From the NCBI RefSeq assembly GCF_002218195.1, contig NZ_CP022336.1, positions 1,979,001-2,043,000 of the forward strand: a DNA stretch of 64,000 nt, read 5' to 3'. Shown piece after piece: positions 8,902 through 16,730 of this stretch; within the stretch, counting starts at the first letter, position 1; each line of letters begins with the position of its first letter. The notes beneath the pieces were generated by a model that ran no database searches, had not been told where the DNA came from, and saw nothing but the letters and a program-made list of their open reading frames with translations. The translations under genes were made by a program, and so were the position numbers. This stretch comes from Sphingorhabdus sp. SMR4y (GTDB lineage: Bacteria > Pseudomonadota > Alphaproteobacteria > Sphingomonadales > Sphingomonadaceae).

Positions 8902-9315
8902 TTATTCTCCCTGAACAGGTTTGAAGGCATGGATGAGCTTCTGCTCCTCCGCTGGCGCATCGGGGTCGAGCGGGATCACCGTGAATTCAACCTCCATGCC
9001 GATTTTAACGTCGTCCGGATCAATGCCGGTCAGCCGCGATTCCACCATCGTCTGCCCCGGCAAACTGACATAGGCAACGGCATAGGGCTTGAATTTCTCC
9101 GGATCGGTCGGCCCGATATAGGGGGGCTTGGGCGGAAAGCGCTGGACCGTATATGTCCAGACGGTCCCGCGTGTACCAAGCGCCACCGGCTCGATATTGT
9201 CAGCAGGAGTCAATGGCAGCGGAAAGAATATCTGTCCGGTTTCCCTGTTGCGCGCTCCCAAAAGGGCGCTCATGTCATCGGTAAACAGATTGTCAGCAAT
9301 CGGTTGTGCACTCAC
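8902..9315 (-). CDS. DUF35 OB-fold partner protein, zinc-ribbon cysteines lost
   Basis: A 137-residue DUF35/OB-fold protein of the kind encoded next to Ltp-type thiolases and HMG-CoA-synthase-like enzymes. Family members usually carry an N-terminal four-Cys zinc ribbon before the OB fold. This one has no cysteine at all, the ribbon region reading GARNRETGQIFFPL, so it is a metal-free variant. The OB part (GTVWTYTVQRFPPKPPYIG ... PYAVAYVSL) is well preserved. It probably forms a complex with the lipid-transfer protein encoded 2 nt downstream and helps load the CoA substrate. An 82-nt gap separates it from the SDR gene upstream in the run. Confidence 0.85.
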   Translation of the reverse strand: MSAQPIADNLFTDDMSALLGARNRETGQIFFPLPLTPADNIEPVALGTRGTVWTYTVQRFPPKPPYIGPTDPEKFKPYAVAYVSLPGQTMVESRLTGIDPDDVKIGMEVEFTVIPLDPDAPAEEQKLIHAFKPVQGE

Positions 9316-9397
9316 GAAGATCTCTCCTTTTATGCGAGTCCTATAAGGGGGAAAGCCGGCAACAAATAACTGCCAAAACGGCTAGGATAAGAGGGCG

Positions 9398-10168
9398 TCA
9401 ATAGCCCGGATGCACCGCCAGCATACCGCCGTCGACGAGCAGATCGCTGCCGGTCACGAAACTGCTGTCGTCGCTTGCCAGATATACGGCGGCGGCCGCC
9501 AGATCGCTGCCCTGCCCGATCCGGTTCAAGGGCGACATGGCCGCCGCCATTTCGACCATGCCCGGAACGCTCTTTGCTGCAGTATCGATGATGCCGGTGT
9601 GCGTCGCTCCGGGTACCAGATTGTTGCAGCGGATATTCAAGCCGCTCTGCGCGCAATGCACCGCCACCGATTTGGACAGCATGCGCACCGCGCTTTTCGA
9701 CGCCGTATAGGTTACGTCGCCGGGCAGCGCAGCGAAGGCGCTGGTCGAAGCAATGTTGATGATCGAACCGCTGGACCCGCCAGGGTTGACCTTCATCACG
9801 GCAATCGCCTTCTGGCACCCCAGCATCACGCCGGTCAGATTGATACCCAGCAAATTATACCAGCTGTCGAGGTCCACATCCTCGATGTTCTTGCCGATCA
9901 CGATCCCTGCATTGTTGACCAGTATATCCAGTCGTCCAAATTCGCCTTGCGCTTTGGCCATCACCGCGTCCCAGGATTGGGCGTCGCTTACATCCTGCGC
10001 CATGAACAGGGCACCGGCCTCGTCGGCCACCTGCTGACCCAAGGCTTCCTCCACGTCGGTTGAAAGAACCTTGGCCCCCTCTTCGACAAAGCGTTCGACG
10101 GTCGCTGCCCCGATACCCGATGCACCGCCGGTGACGATCGCTACCTTGCCTTCCAATTGACCCGACAT
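9398..10168 (-). CDS. Short-chain dehydrogenase/reductase
   Basis: A 256-residue classical SDR with TGGASGIG at 13-20, NNAG at 85-88 and the catalytic Ser141, Tyr154 and Lys158 (YTASK). An acidic residue after strand 2 (STDVE) favours NAD over NADP. The start has a GGGAGAATA upstream. It is the first gene of the minus-strand run continuing through DUF35, Ltp, acyl-CoA dehydrogenase, reductase and epoxide hydrolase, and is divergent from the ketosteroid isomerase with 84 bp between. Role by family and position: NAD-dependent oxidation of a steroid or terpenoid hydroxyl, or of a 3-hydroxyacyl-CoA. Confidence 0.9.
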   Translation of the reverse strand: MSGQLEGKVAIVTGGASGIGAATVERFVEEGAKVLSTDVEEALGQQVADEAGALFMAQDVSDAQSWDAVMAKAQGEFGRLDILVNNAGIVIGKNIEDVDLDSWYNLLGINLTGVMLGCQKAIAVMKVNPGGSSGSIINIASTSAFAALPGDVTYTASKSAVRMLSKSVAVHCAQSGLNIRCNNLVPGATHTGIIDTAAKSVPGMVEMAAAMSPLNRIGQGSDLAAAAVYLASDDSSFVTGSDLLVDGGMLAVHPGY

Positions 10169-10252
10169 ATTATTCTCCCTATCAAATTCAGCAGAGGCTT
10201 CTCCCGCCCCGGCACTCTAGTTCCGGCGATATATAAAGCGAAAGGATGCTTG

Positions 10253-10633
10253 ATGCTGACACCGGAATATATGAAGCAAATTGTCGACCAGTATCTGGCC
10301 GCAATCAATGATGGCGACATGCAGGCGGTCATGACGATTTACGCCGATGATGCGGCCGTCGAAGACCCGGCGGGCACCGAACCCAAGCGCGGTGATGACA
10401 TCCTGCAATTTTATACCAATGCCTTTGCCGGCGGCGCGAAAGTCGAACTGACCGGTCCCGTCCGGATTTCGGAAAAAGCGGCAGCCTTTCCGTTTCGCGC
10501 CGAGATCAATCAGCAAGGCGGACAGGTTCTGGTCGTGGAAGTCATCGACATTTTCGAGTTTGATGCCGACGGCAAGGTGAACAAGATGACGGCGCATTTC
10601 GGACCTGCCAACGTGACGGTAAAGGGCGCCTAG
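10253..10633 (+). CDS. ksi: Steroid delta-isomerase (3-oxo-delta5-steroid isomerase)
   Basis: A 126-residue NTF2-fold protein that closely follows the classical Comamonas/Pseudomonas ketosteroid isomerases in length and sequence. The opening MLTPEYM resembles the Comamonas enzyme, and VEDPAGTEP matches its VEDPVGSEP. The three catalytic residues fall on the same numbers: Tyr14 and Asp99 (oxyanion hole) and Asp38 (general base). The enzyme moves the C5-C6 double bond of 3-oxo-delta5-steroids into conjugation, without a cofactor. The ATG at 10253 has AAAGGA six bases upstream; an upstream in-frame extension to 10157 lacks such a site. It is on the plus strand inside a minus-strand cluster, facing an acyl-CoA dehydrogenase gene 16 nt away. 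Confidence 0.88.
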   Translation: MLTPEYMKQIVDQYLAAINDGDMQAVMTIYADDAAVEDPAGTEPKRGDDILQFYTNAFAGGAKVELTGPVRISEKAAAFPFRAEINQQGGQVLVVEVIDIFEFDADGKVNKMTAHFGPANVTVKGA

Positions 10634-10649
10634 CCCTTTCCGCAAACGA

Positions 10650-11789
10650 TCAGTAGCCGGAATTTTTTGCCCAGCGGTCAGTGTGAAATCCGGCGTCGCC
10701 GAACATTTGCTGCGCGACATGGACCCGCTTGAAATAAAGCCCGACATCATATTCGTCGGTCACGCCGATCCCGCCGTGCATCTGGATGGCTTCCTTGGTT
10801 GCAAGCTGCGCGACCTGCCCGGTCTTGGCCTTGGCCAGTGAACAGGTCATGCCGGCATTGTCAAAATCCTGATCGAGGTCTTTCAGCGATTTCAGCACCG
10901 CCGACTTCATCATCTCGATCTCGGTTGCCAGGTGGGCGGCGCGATGCTGCAGCCCCTGGAAAGAACCGATTTTCTGGCCGAATTGCTCGCGCTCCTTGAG
11001 ATAGTCAGTGGTAACCCCGAACACCTGCTGCGCAGAACCGGACATCTCGGCGCTCAGCACGGCCCGGCCGGCCGACAATATGCCTTCCAGCGCACCATAG
11101 CCGCCGTCCAGTTCTCCCAATATATCGTCGCCGGTAACCTCCAGACCGTCGACCGAAATATCGGCGGCATTGCGGCTGTCGACCATCGGTGTGTGCTCGC
11201 GCGTAATTTCCGGCGCATTGGCATCCACCAGAAACAGGGTGATACCATGCGGTTCGCCTTGCTCCCCCGAAGTGCGGGCAGCGATGATCAGCTTGTCTGC
11301 AACATGGCCGTCGGCGACAAAAGTCTTCGTTCCAGAGAGAGTGAAGCCGTTGCCCGACGGTTTGGCGGAAAAAGCAATTCGGCTGGGATTATGCCGGGGA
11401 CCTTCATCCACGGCCAAAGCATAGAGCTTCTCGCCGCTGCTGATGGCCGCCAGATTTTCCTCTTTCTGCTTCTCCGAACCATATTGCTGGATCGCGGTAG
11501 CACCCAGGACGGAAGTGGAGAAAAAGGGCGACGCGGTCAGATTGCGCCCCATCTGCTCGGCCAGCACGCCGGCGCCGACATAACCGAAGCCGCTGCCGCC
11601 ATGCTCTTCCTCGACGATGATGCCGGCCCAGCCCATCTCTGCCATCTCGGACCAGAGTTCCCGGCAAAAGCCGTCCGCGGGCTTGTTGTCGCGGACCTTG
11701 CGGAAAGCAGCCACAGGGGCCTTTTCGGCCAGAAAACCGTTCGCTGCATCCTGCAGCATTTCTTGCTCTTCATTCAGTATTAACGGCAT
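10650..11789 (-). CDS. Acyl-CoA dehydrogenase, smaller subunit of a likely heteromeric pair
   Basis: A 379-residue acyl-CoA dehydrogenase family protein with a degenerate active site. The C-terminal region keeps QMHGGIGVTDEYDVGLYFKR. The YEGT segment holding the catalytic Glu is replaced by FGDAGFHTDR. The middle-domain substrate loop is also weak (VDEGPRHNPSR). It lies 12 nt downstream of a second acyl-CoA dehydrogenase gene. Such adjacent unlike pairs form alpha2-beta2 enzymes in steroid side-chain degradation (FadE28/29, ChsE1/E2, Scd4A/B), each pair building shared FAD sites. I therefore read it as one subunit rather than a stand-alone enzyme. Confidence 0.88.
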   Translation of the reverse strand: MPLILNEEQEMLQDAANGFLAEKAPVAAFRKVRDNKPADGFCRELWSEMAEMGWAGIIVEEEHGGSGFGYVGAGVLAEQMGRNLTASPFFSTSVLGATAIQQYGSEKQKEENLAAISSGEKLYALAVDEGPRHNPSRIAFSAKPSGNGFTLSGTKTFVADGHVADKLIIAARTSGEQGEPHGITLFLVDANAPEITREHTPMVDSRNAADISVDGLEVTGDDILGELDGGYGALEGILSAGRAVLSAEMSGSAQQVFGVTTDYLKEREQFGQKIGSFQGLQHRAAHLATEIEMMKSAVLKSLKDLDQDFDNAGMTCSLAKAKTGQVAQLATKEAIQMHGGIGVTDEYDVGLYFKRVHVAQQMFGDAGFHTDRWAKNSGY

Positions 11790-11801
11790 GTCAAATTCGC
11801 C

Positions 11802-13013
11802 TTATTGACTCGGCAATCCCAAGACGCGCTTGGAAATGATATTAAATTGAACTTCGGTGGTGCCGCCAAGGATCGAATAGGCCCGATTGTAGAGCCAGTT
11901 ATTGGCCAGACTGCCATATTCGATTCCATCTTCACCGATGGCAGCCGCTGTCGTGCCTTCGATATCCATGCGCAATTCGGTACCGCGCTTTGTAAGCTCA
12001 GAAGCCACATATTTGAGCATCGAGGATTTGGCGCCCAGCCCATTGCCCGCATTGGCTTCGTCCGTGAGCCGTTCCACCGTCAGATTATAGGCCCAGTCAT
12101 CAAGCTCCGCTTGCGCAATATTCTGCCGCAGCGCGGGATCATCCAGACGTCCGCACGCATCCAGACCGATTTTCTCGGCCGCAAACTTCCCGAGGCTCTC
12201 CGGCCCGCTGGTGCCGCGAAGCGGCGACATCGTACCGAGCATACCGCGCTCGTGTACCAGCAGGTTCTTCGCTACATCCCAGCCGCGATTGACCTCGCCG
12301 ACGACAGAGGCGTTATTCTCGCCATAATTTTTCGGCACTTTGACATTGTCGAAAAATGTCTCGCAAAAGGGCGAATGTCCGGAAATGAGAACGATCGGCT
12401 TCACGCTGATGCCCTCGCTGGCCATATCCATCAGGATGAAGGTAATACCCTTGTGCTTGGGCGCATCAAAATCGGTCCGCACCAGACAGAATATCCAGTC
12501 AGAGATATCGGCATTGGAAGTCCAGATTTTCTGACCGTTGATCAGCCAATGATCACCCTTGTCTTCACATTTGGTCTTCAGGGATGCGAGGTCCGATCCG
12601 GCACCGGGCTCGGAATAGCCCTGGCACCAGCGAATTTCGCCCCGCGCAATTGCGGTCAGATGCTGCGCCTTCTGCTCGTGCGTACCAAAGGCCAGCAAAG
12701 CGGGGCCAAGCATCGATATGCCAAAATTGCTCAGCGGCTTGCGGGCATTGATCGCCTGGCGTTCTTCGTCGAGGATCTTGGCTTCATCGGCTGACAGTCC
12801 GGCACCGCCATATTCCTTGGGCCAGGTAGGCACCGTATAGCCCTTGGCCAAAGCCCGCTCGAACCAAATTTTCTGCGCCTCGGACTGAAACTCCCATTGA
12901 CGGCCGCCCCAGCATTGATTCTCGGCAGTAATATCCCCGTCGCGCATTTCCTCGGGACAGTTTTCTTCCAGCCATGTCCGCACTTCCATGCGGAAATTTT
13001 CAAGATCGCTCAT
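11802..13013 (-). CDS. Acyl-CoA dehydrogenase, larger subunit of a likely heteromeric pair
   Basis: A 403-residue acyl-CoA dehydrogenase. It carries the FAD/substrate signature QGYSEPGAGSDLASLKTK, then WLINGQKIWTSNAD. At the usual catalytic Glu position the C-terminus reads SILGGTTEVQFNIIS, with Gly in place of the YEGT Glu. The partner subunit is encoded 12 nt downstream, and the two probably make one heterotetrameric enzyme that desaturates a cyclopentane-linked (steroid-like) acyl-CoA. It is second in a three-gene minus-strand run led by a medium-chain reductase gene at 14.1 kb. ATG start with a weak AAGGGTTA upstream. Confidence 0.9.
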   Translation of the reverse strand: MSDLENFRMEVRTWLEENCPEEMRDGDITAENQCWGGRQWEFQSEAQKIWFERALAKGYTVPTWPKEYGGAGLSADEAKILDEERQAINARKPLSNFGISMLGPALLAFGTHEQKAQHLTAIARGEIRWCQGYSEPGAGSDLASLKTKCEDKGDHWLINGQKIWTSNADISDWIFCLVRTDFDAPKHKGITFILMDMASEGISVKPIVLISGHSPFCETFFDNVKVPKNYGENNASVVGEVNRGWDVAKNLLVHERGMLGTMSPLRGTSGPESLGKFAAEKIGLDACGRLDDPALRQNIAQAELDDWAYNLTVERLTDEANAGNGLGAKSSMLKYVASELTKRGTELRMDIEGTTAAAIGEDGIEYGSLANNWLYNRAYSILGGTTEVQFNIISKRVLGLPSQ

Positions 13014-13099
13014 GACCTAACCCTTCCTGACAACCATGTCATAAGTCAGCCGGCATGATGCGGGCACTGCGCTTTTAGTTAGCGATACCACCCTCACCA

Positions 13100-14101
13100 T
13101 CAGTCCAGACGCAGCATTTGCTTGCCGAAATTCTGCCCCGCAAACAAACGCTTCAATGTCGAGGGAATATTATCGAATCCTTCCTGGATATCTTCTTTGA
13201 AGGTTATTCTGCCTTCCTTGATCCACTGCCGCATGCGCTTTTGCGCTTCGGGGAATTCGCTGGCATAATCGGACACAATAAAGCCCGACATGCTTGCCCG
13301 CTTAAAGATCAGGTTGAAGTAATTTTCAGGACCCGCCGGCATATCGCCCTGCTCGTAGCGGGAGATACCGCCACAGATCGCAACCCGGGCATGCATCGCA
13401 ATATGAGCAAGCGCATCATTCAGGATCTTGCCCCCGACATTGTCGTAAAAGACATTGATGGACTGGGCACAATGTTCCTTCAACTTCGCCCGGACATCAT
13501 CATTCTTATAGTCAATCGCCACATCATAGCCGACCTCTTCGGTCAGCCAGTTGCACTTTTCTTCGCCGCCAGCGATCCCGATCGTGCGACAGCCGGCAAT
13601 CTTGGCAATCTGCCCGACCATGGATCCGGTCGCGCCAGCCGCGCCCGACACAACAACCGTGTCTCCGGGCTGGGGCCGGCCGTGCTTCAGCAGGCCGAAA
13701 TAGGCCGTCATGCCGGTCGTGCCCAGCGCGCCGAGATTGGCTGCGAGCAAGTCGTCATCAGGAACCTTTTTCAATTCACCGCCGGGCACGTGCGCATAGT
13801 CCTGCCAGCGCAGCATGCCCAATACCTTGTCTCCAGCGGAAAGCCCCGGGTAACGCGATTCGACGACCGTACCGACACCGGACCCGCGCATGACTTCACC
13901 AATTTCCGTGGGCGCGACATATCCGCCGATATTTTCCATCCACCCCTTTTGTGCGGGATCGAAGCCGAGAATTTCCGTCTTTACCAGCACATGGCCCTCT
14001 GCACATTCCGGTACTTCGGTGACGACTTTCTTGAAATCATCATCCACGAGGCCGCGTCCTTTGGGACGTCCATTGATCAGCCACTGCCTATTGTCGGTCA
14101 T
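13100..14101 (-). CDS. NADP-dependent medium-chain reductase (second copy)
   Basis: A 333-residue zinc-free medium-chain reductase of the same family as the protein encoded at 5.5-6.6 kb, with FDPAQKGWMENIGG in the N-terminal domain and SGAAGATGSMVGQ as the nucleotide-binding loop. The ATG at 14101 is preferred because GGAGAG stands directly before it and it gives the normal family length. An in-frame extension to 14194 has neither. The gene heads the minus-strand run with the two acyl-CoA dehydrogenase genes, separated from them by about 86 bp. Likely reaction: reduction of an alpha,beta-unsaturated carbonyl with NADPH. Confidence 0.9.
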   Translation of the reverse strand: MTDNRQWLINGRPKGRGLVDDDFKKVVTEVPECAEGHVLVKTEILGFDPAQKGWMENIGGYVAPTEIGEVMRGSGVGTVVESRYPGLSAGDKVLGMLRWQDYAHVPGGELKKVPDDDLLAANLGALGTTGMTAYFGLLKHGRPQPGDTVVVSGAAGATGSMVGQIAKIAGCRTIGIAGGEEKCNWLTEEVGYDVAIDYKNDDVRAKLKEHCAQSINVFYDNVGGKILNDALAHIAMHARVAICGGISRYEQGDMPAGPENYFNLIFKRASMSGFIVSDYASEFPEAQKRMRQWIKEGRITFKEDIQEGFDNIPSTLKRLFAGQNFGKQMLRLD

Positions 14102-14399
14102 CTTTTCTCTCCATTGGAAGATTTCGAAACCTGTTAGACGGATTCTCTTGACCAACCGAACTGCCAGCTTTGATAGCTGACCGGTTAAAACCACCGCCAG
14201 CTGCCGGTGACGGAAAGATTTTTCGGGTCAAATTGGCACTTTTCGGCCATAGAGAACAATGCACGAATACCCGAGCTTCCAGCCGCACGAGCGCGGCTCA
14301 CTCCCTATAACAATAGTGGCGGGCCGGGCCGCTAGCGCTATGAAGTTTTTTAAGAGAAAGCGCCCCCTCCAGAGGGCTGCATTACAAAGGAGCAAAGCC

Positions 14400-15383
14400 T
14401 TGGCCAATAGTGACATGGCGGACAAAGACGTCCTCATCGATATTTTCACCCGCGCCGACCTGATCATGCAGTCGGACATCAAGTTCCGGCAGATGATTGG
14501 AGCGGGTCAGTTGCAAATCGTCTATTATCCCGTGCGCGGACAGGAAGTCGTGTCCTCGGCGATGATGGCAGCGGTGAACAAGGAGGATTATCTGGTCACG
14601 ATTTATCGCGGCCTGCATGACCAGCTCGCAAAGGGCATTCCTTCCAAGGATCTCTGGGCCGAATTTGCCGGCAAGATGGCCGGCACTTGCAAAGGCAAGG
14701 GCGGACCAATGCATATCACGCACCCGGAAACCGGGGTGATGGTCACCACTGGCATCGTCGGCTCGGGCATTCCCATTGCCAATGGCCTCGGCCTCGCCAG
14801 CCAGCTCGACAAGGATGGCAAAGTGACCGTCTGCTGCTTCGGCGACGGTGCTACCAATATCGGTGCTTTCCACGAGGGGCTCAACATGGCCCAGATCTGG
14901 AAGCTTCCGGTAATCTTCCTGTGCCAGAACAATCTTTATTCCGAACATACGCCGATGGCTTTTGCCACCAGCTCGGATTCGATCAAGCAACGCGGCGAAG
15001 GCCTTGGCATGCGGTCGGTGCAAGTGAACGGCAATGATGCCAGCGCGATGTATGCAGCCGCAAAAGAAGCGGTCGAATATGCGCGCGCCGGCCATGGCCC
15101 CACGCTGATCGAAGCGATGACCTTCCGTTTCCACGGCCATCTGCTTGGCGATACCAGCCATTATATCCCGAAAGAGGAAATGGAGCAGGCGAAGAAAGAC
15201 GATCCGATGCCGATCCTGCGCCAGCAGTTGCTCGATCTGCAGATCAGCGAAGCCGATATTGCCGCGATCGAGGCAAAAAATGCGGCTATCATTGAAGAGG
15301 CGTCACAATTCGCGCTCGACACCCCTTATCCGCCGGGCGATGAATATCGCATCGATGTACTCGACGTGGAGATTGCAGCATGA
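14400..15383 (+). CDS. 2-oxoacid (pyruvate/acetoin-type) dehydrogenase E1 alpha subunit
   Basis: A thiamine-diphosphate-dependent E1 alpha subunit of about 327 residues. It decarboxylates a 2-oxoacid or cleaves an acetoin-like ketol and, with E1 beta, passes the acyl group to lipoate. The ThDP/Mg motif GDGATNIGAFHEGLN and the loop RFHGHLLGDTSHY are present. The start is chosen at TTG 14400 because AAAGGAG (14386-14392) lies seven bases before it, while the ATG at 14415 is too far from that site and the open frame to 14259 has no ribosome site. It overlaps the E1 beta start by ATGA and is divergent from the reductase gene. Family relatives in short catabolic operons include acetoin dehydrogenase (AcoA). 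Confidence 0.9.
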   Translation: MANSDMADKDVLIDIFTRADLIMQSDIKFRQMIGAGQLQIVYYPVRGQEVVSSAMMAAVNKEDYLVTIYRGLHDQLAKGIPSKDLWAEFAGKMAGTCKGKGGPMHITHPETGVMVTTGIVGSGIPIANGLGLASQLDKDGKVTVCCFGDGATNIGAFHEGLNMAQIWKLPVIFLCQNNLYSEHTPMAFATSSDSIKQRGEGLGMRSVQVNGNDASAMYAAAKEAVEYARAGHGPTLIEAMTFRFHGHLLGDTSHYIPKEEMEQAKKDDPMPILRQQLLDLQISEADIAAIEAKNAAIIEEASQFALDTPYPPGDEYRIDVLDVEIAA

Positions 15384-16372
15384 GCGAGAAACCAAAAGAA
15401 ATCATGTTCGCCCAGGCCTGCAATATGGCGATGGCCAAGGCGATGGAAGACGATCCCAAAGTCATTCTGATGGGCGAAGATATCGCCGACGAACAGGGCG
15501 GCGGCGTATTCAAGGTCACGCTCGGCCTGTCCGAAAAATTCGGCACCGACCGCGTCCGTTCGACCCCGATTTCCGAACAGGCAATTGTCGGCGCCGCGGT
15601 TGGTTCCGCGATGGTCGGTTACAAGCCGGTCGCCGAGATCATGCTGATGAACTTCATTACCGTGGCGATGGACCAGATTGTCAATCACGCGGCCAAGCTG
15701 CGCTTCATGTCTGGCGGACAGACCACGGTTCCGCTGACCATCCGCACCACCACCGGTGCCGGCACCGGTCTTGGCGGACAGCATAGTGACATGCTCGAGG
15801 CGTGGCTCGCCCATGTGCCTGGCCTGAAGGTTGTTGCCGCGTCCAATCCGGCGGATGCCTATGGCCTGCTCTATTCCTCGATCATGGACCCCAATCCGGT
15901 GATCTTCATCGAGAATACACCCGGCTATTTCGTCAAGGGCCCTGCCCCGGCACCCGATCACACGGTGCCCCTCGGCAAGGCATCCGTACCGCGTGAAGGC
16001 ACGGATATCACCCTAATCGGTTATGGCAGCAGCATCAGCCGGTGCCACGCGGCGGCAGAGAAGCTCGCCGAAGGTGGCATCTCCTGCGAAATCGTCGACC
16101 TGCGCACCATCGCGCCATTTGACGAAGAAACGGTGCTGAAAAGCGTTGCTAAGACGAAAGCTGCTGTCGTCGTCCACGAAGCGGTCCGGAATTTCGGCGT
16201 GGGCGCGGAAATTTCCTCGCGCATCCATGAAGAGCTCTTCTCCGAATTGAAAGCTCCCGTTGGCCGCGTCGGCTCCGGCTATGCGCCCGTTCCTTTTTCT
16301 CCTGCGATCGAAAAAGCCTGGCTGTTCAGCCAGGACGACATCGAACGCGAAGTGCACAAAATCTTGGGATAA
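15380..16372 (+). CDS. 2-oxoacid (pyruvate/acetoin-type) dehydrogenase E1 beta subunit
   Basis: A 330-residue E1 beta subunit that completes the ThDP site of the alpha2-beta2 E1. It has the MGEDIADEQGGGVFKVT opening, STPISEQAIVGAAVG, and the transketolase C-terminal domain (VDLRTIAPFDEETVLKSV ... HEAVRNFGVGAEI). The ATGA overlap with E1 alpha implies coupled translation in equal amounts. Together with the lipoyl protein that starts 6 nt later it forms a short oxidative decarboxylase operon. No E2 catalytic domain or E3 is encoded next to it, so those would have to come from elsewhere. Confidence 0.93.
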   Translation: MSEKPKEIMFAQACNMAMAKAMEDDPKVILMGEDIADEQGGGVFKVTLGLSEKFGTDRVRSTPISEQAIVGAAVGSAMVGYKPVAEIMLMNFITVAMDQIVNHAAKLRFMSGGQTTVPLTIRTTTGAGTGLGGQHSDMLEAWLAHVPGLKVVAASNPADAYGLLYSSIMDPNPVIFIENTPGYFVKGPAPAPDHTVPLGKASVPREGTDITLIGYGSSISRCHAAAEKLAEGGISCEIVDLRTIAPFDEETVLKSVAKTKAAVVVHEAVRNFGVGAEISSRIHEELFSELKAPVGRVGSGYAPVPFSPAIEKAWLFSQDDIEREVHKILG

Positions 16373-16378
16373 ATAATA

Positions 16379-16612
16379 ATGGCTACTGAAATCAGAATAC
16401 CGAAATTGGGCTTCAGCATGGAATCCGGGATCCTCGCCGAATGGCTGGTCGAAGATGGCGCAGAGGTAACCGCCGGACAGGAAATCTACGCGCTCGAAAA
16501 CGAGAAATCGACTCAGGAAGTCGAATCTCCCGCCAGCGGGAAGCTGAAAATTCTTATCCAGGCCGATGGCGAAGAATATCCTGTCGGGGAACTGATCGGC
16601 ACGATTGAATAG
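16379..16612 (+). CDS. Stand-alone lipoyl (biotinyl-lipoyl attachment) carrier protein
   Basis: Only 77 residues: one lipoyl domain with the modified lysine expected at Lys43 (ENEKSTQEVES) and the usual PKLGFSMESG start. Ordinary E2 subunits have such a domain fused through a linker to a peripheral-subunit-binding domain and a 230-residue acyltransferase. Here the frame ends straight after the lipoyl fold, with no sign of a frameshifted remainder in the 118 bp before the next gene. It is probably a mobile lipoyl arm for the E1 just upstream, with the acyltransferase provided in trans. Confidence 0.9.
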   Translation: MATEIRIPKLGFSMESGILAEWLVEDGAEVTAGQEIYALENEKSTQEVESPASGKLKILIQADGEEYPVGELIGTIE

Positions 16613-16730
16613 CAAAAACCATCGGGCATTGCCCCTCCTATCAATATGGTTAGGAATGTTTGGTTGACTACAAAACCAAACAACGCGACAGACAGCGCAT
16701 AAGATAATGTGTCGCAAGGAGTAGTGCCAG

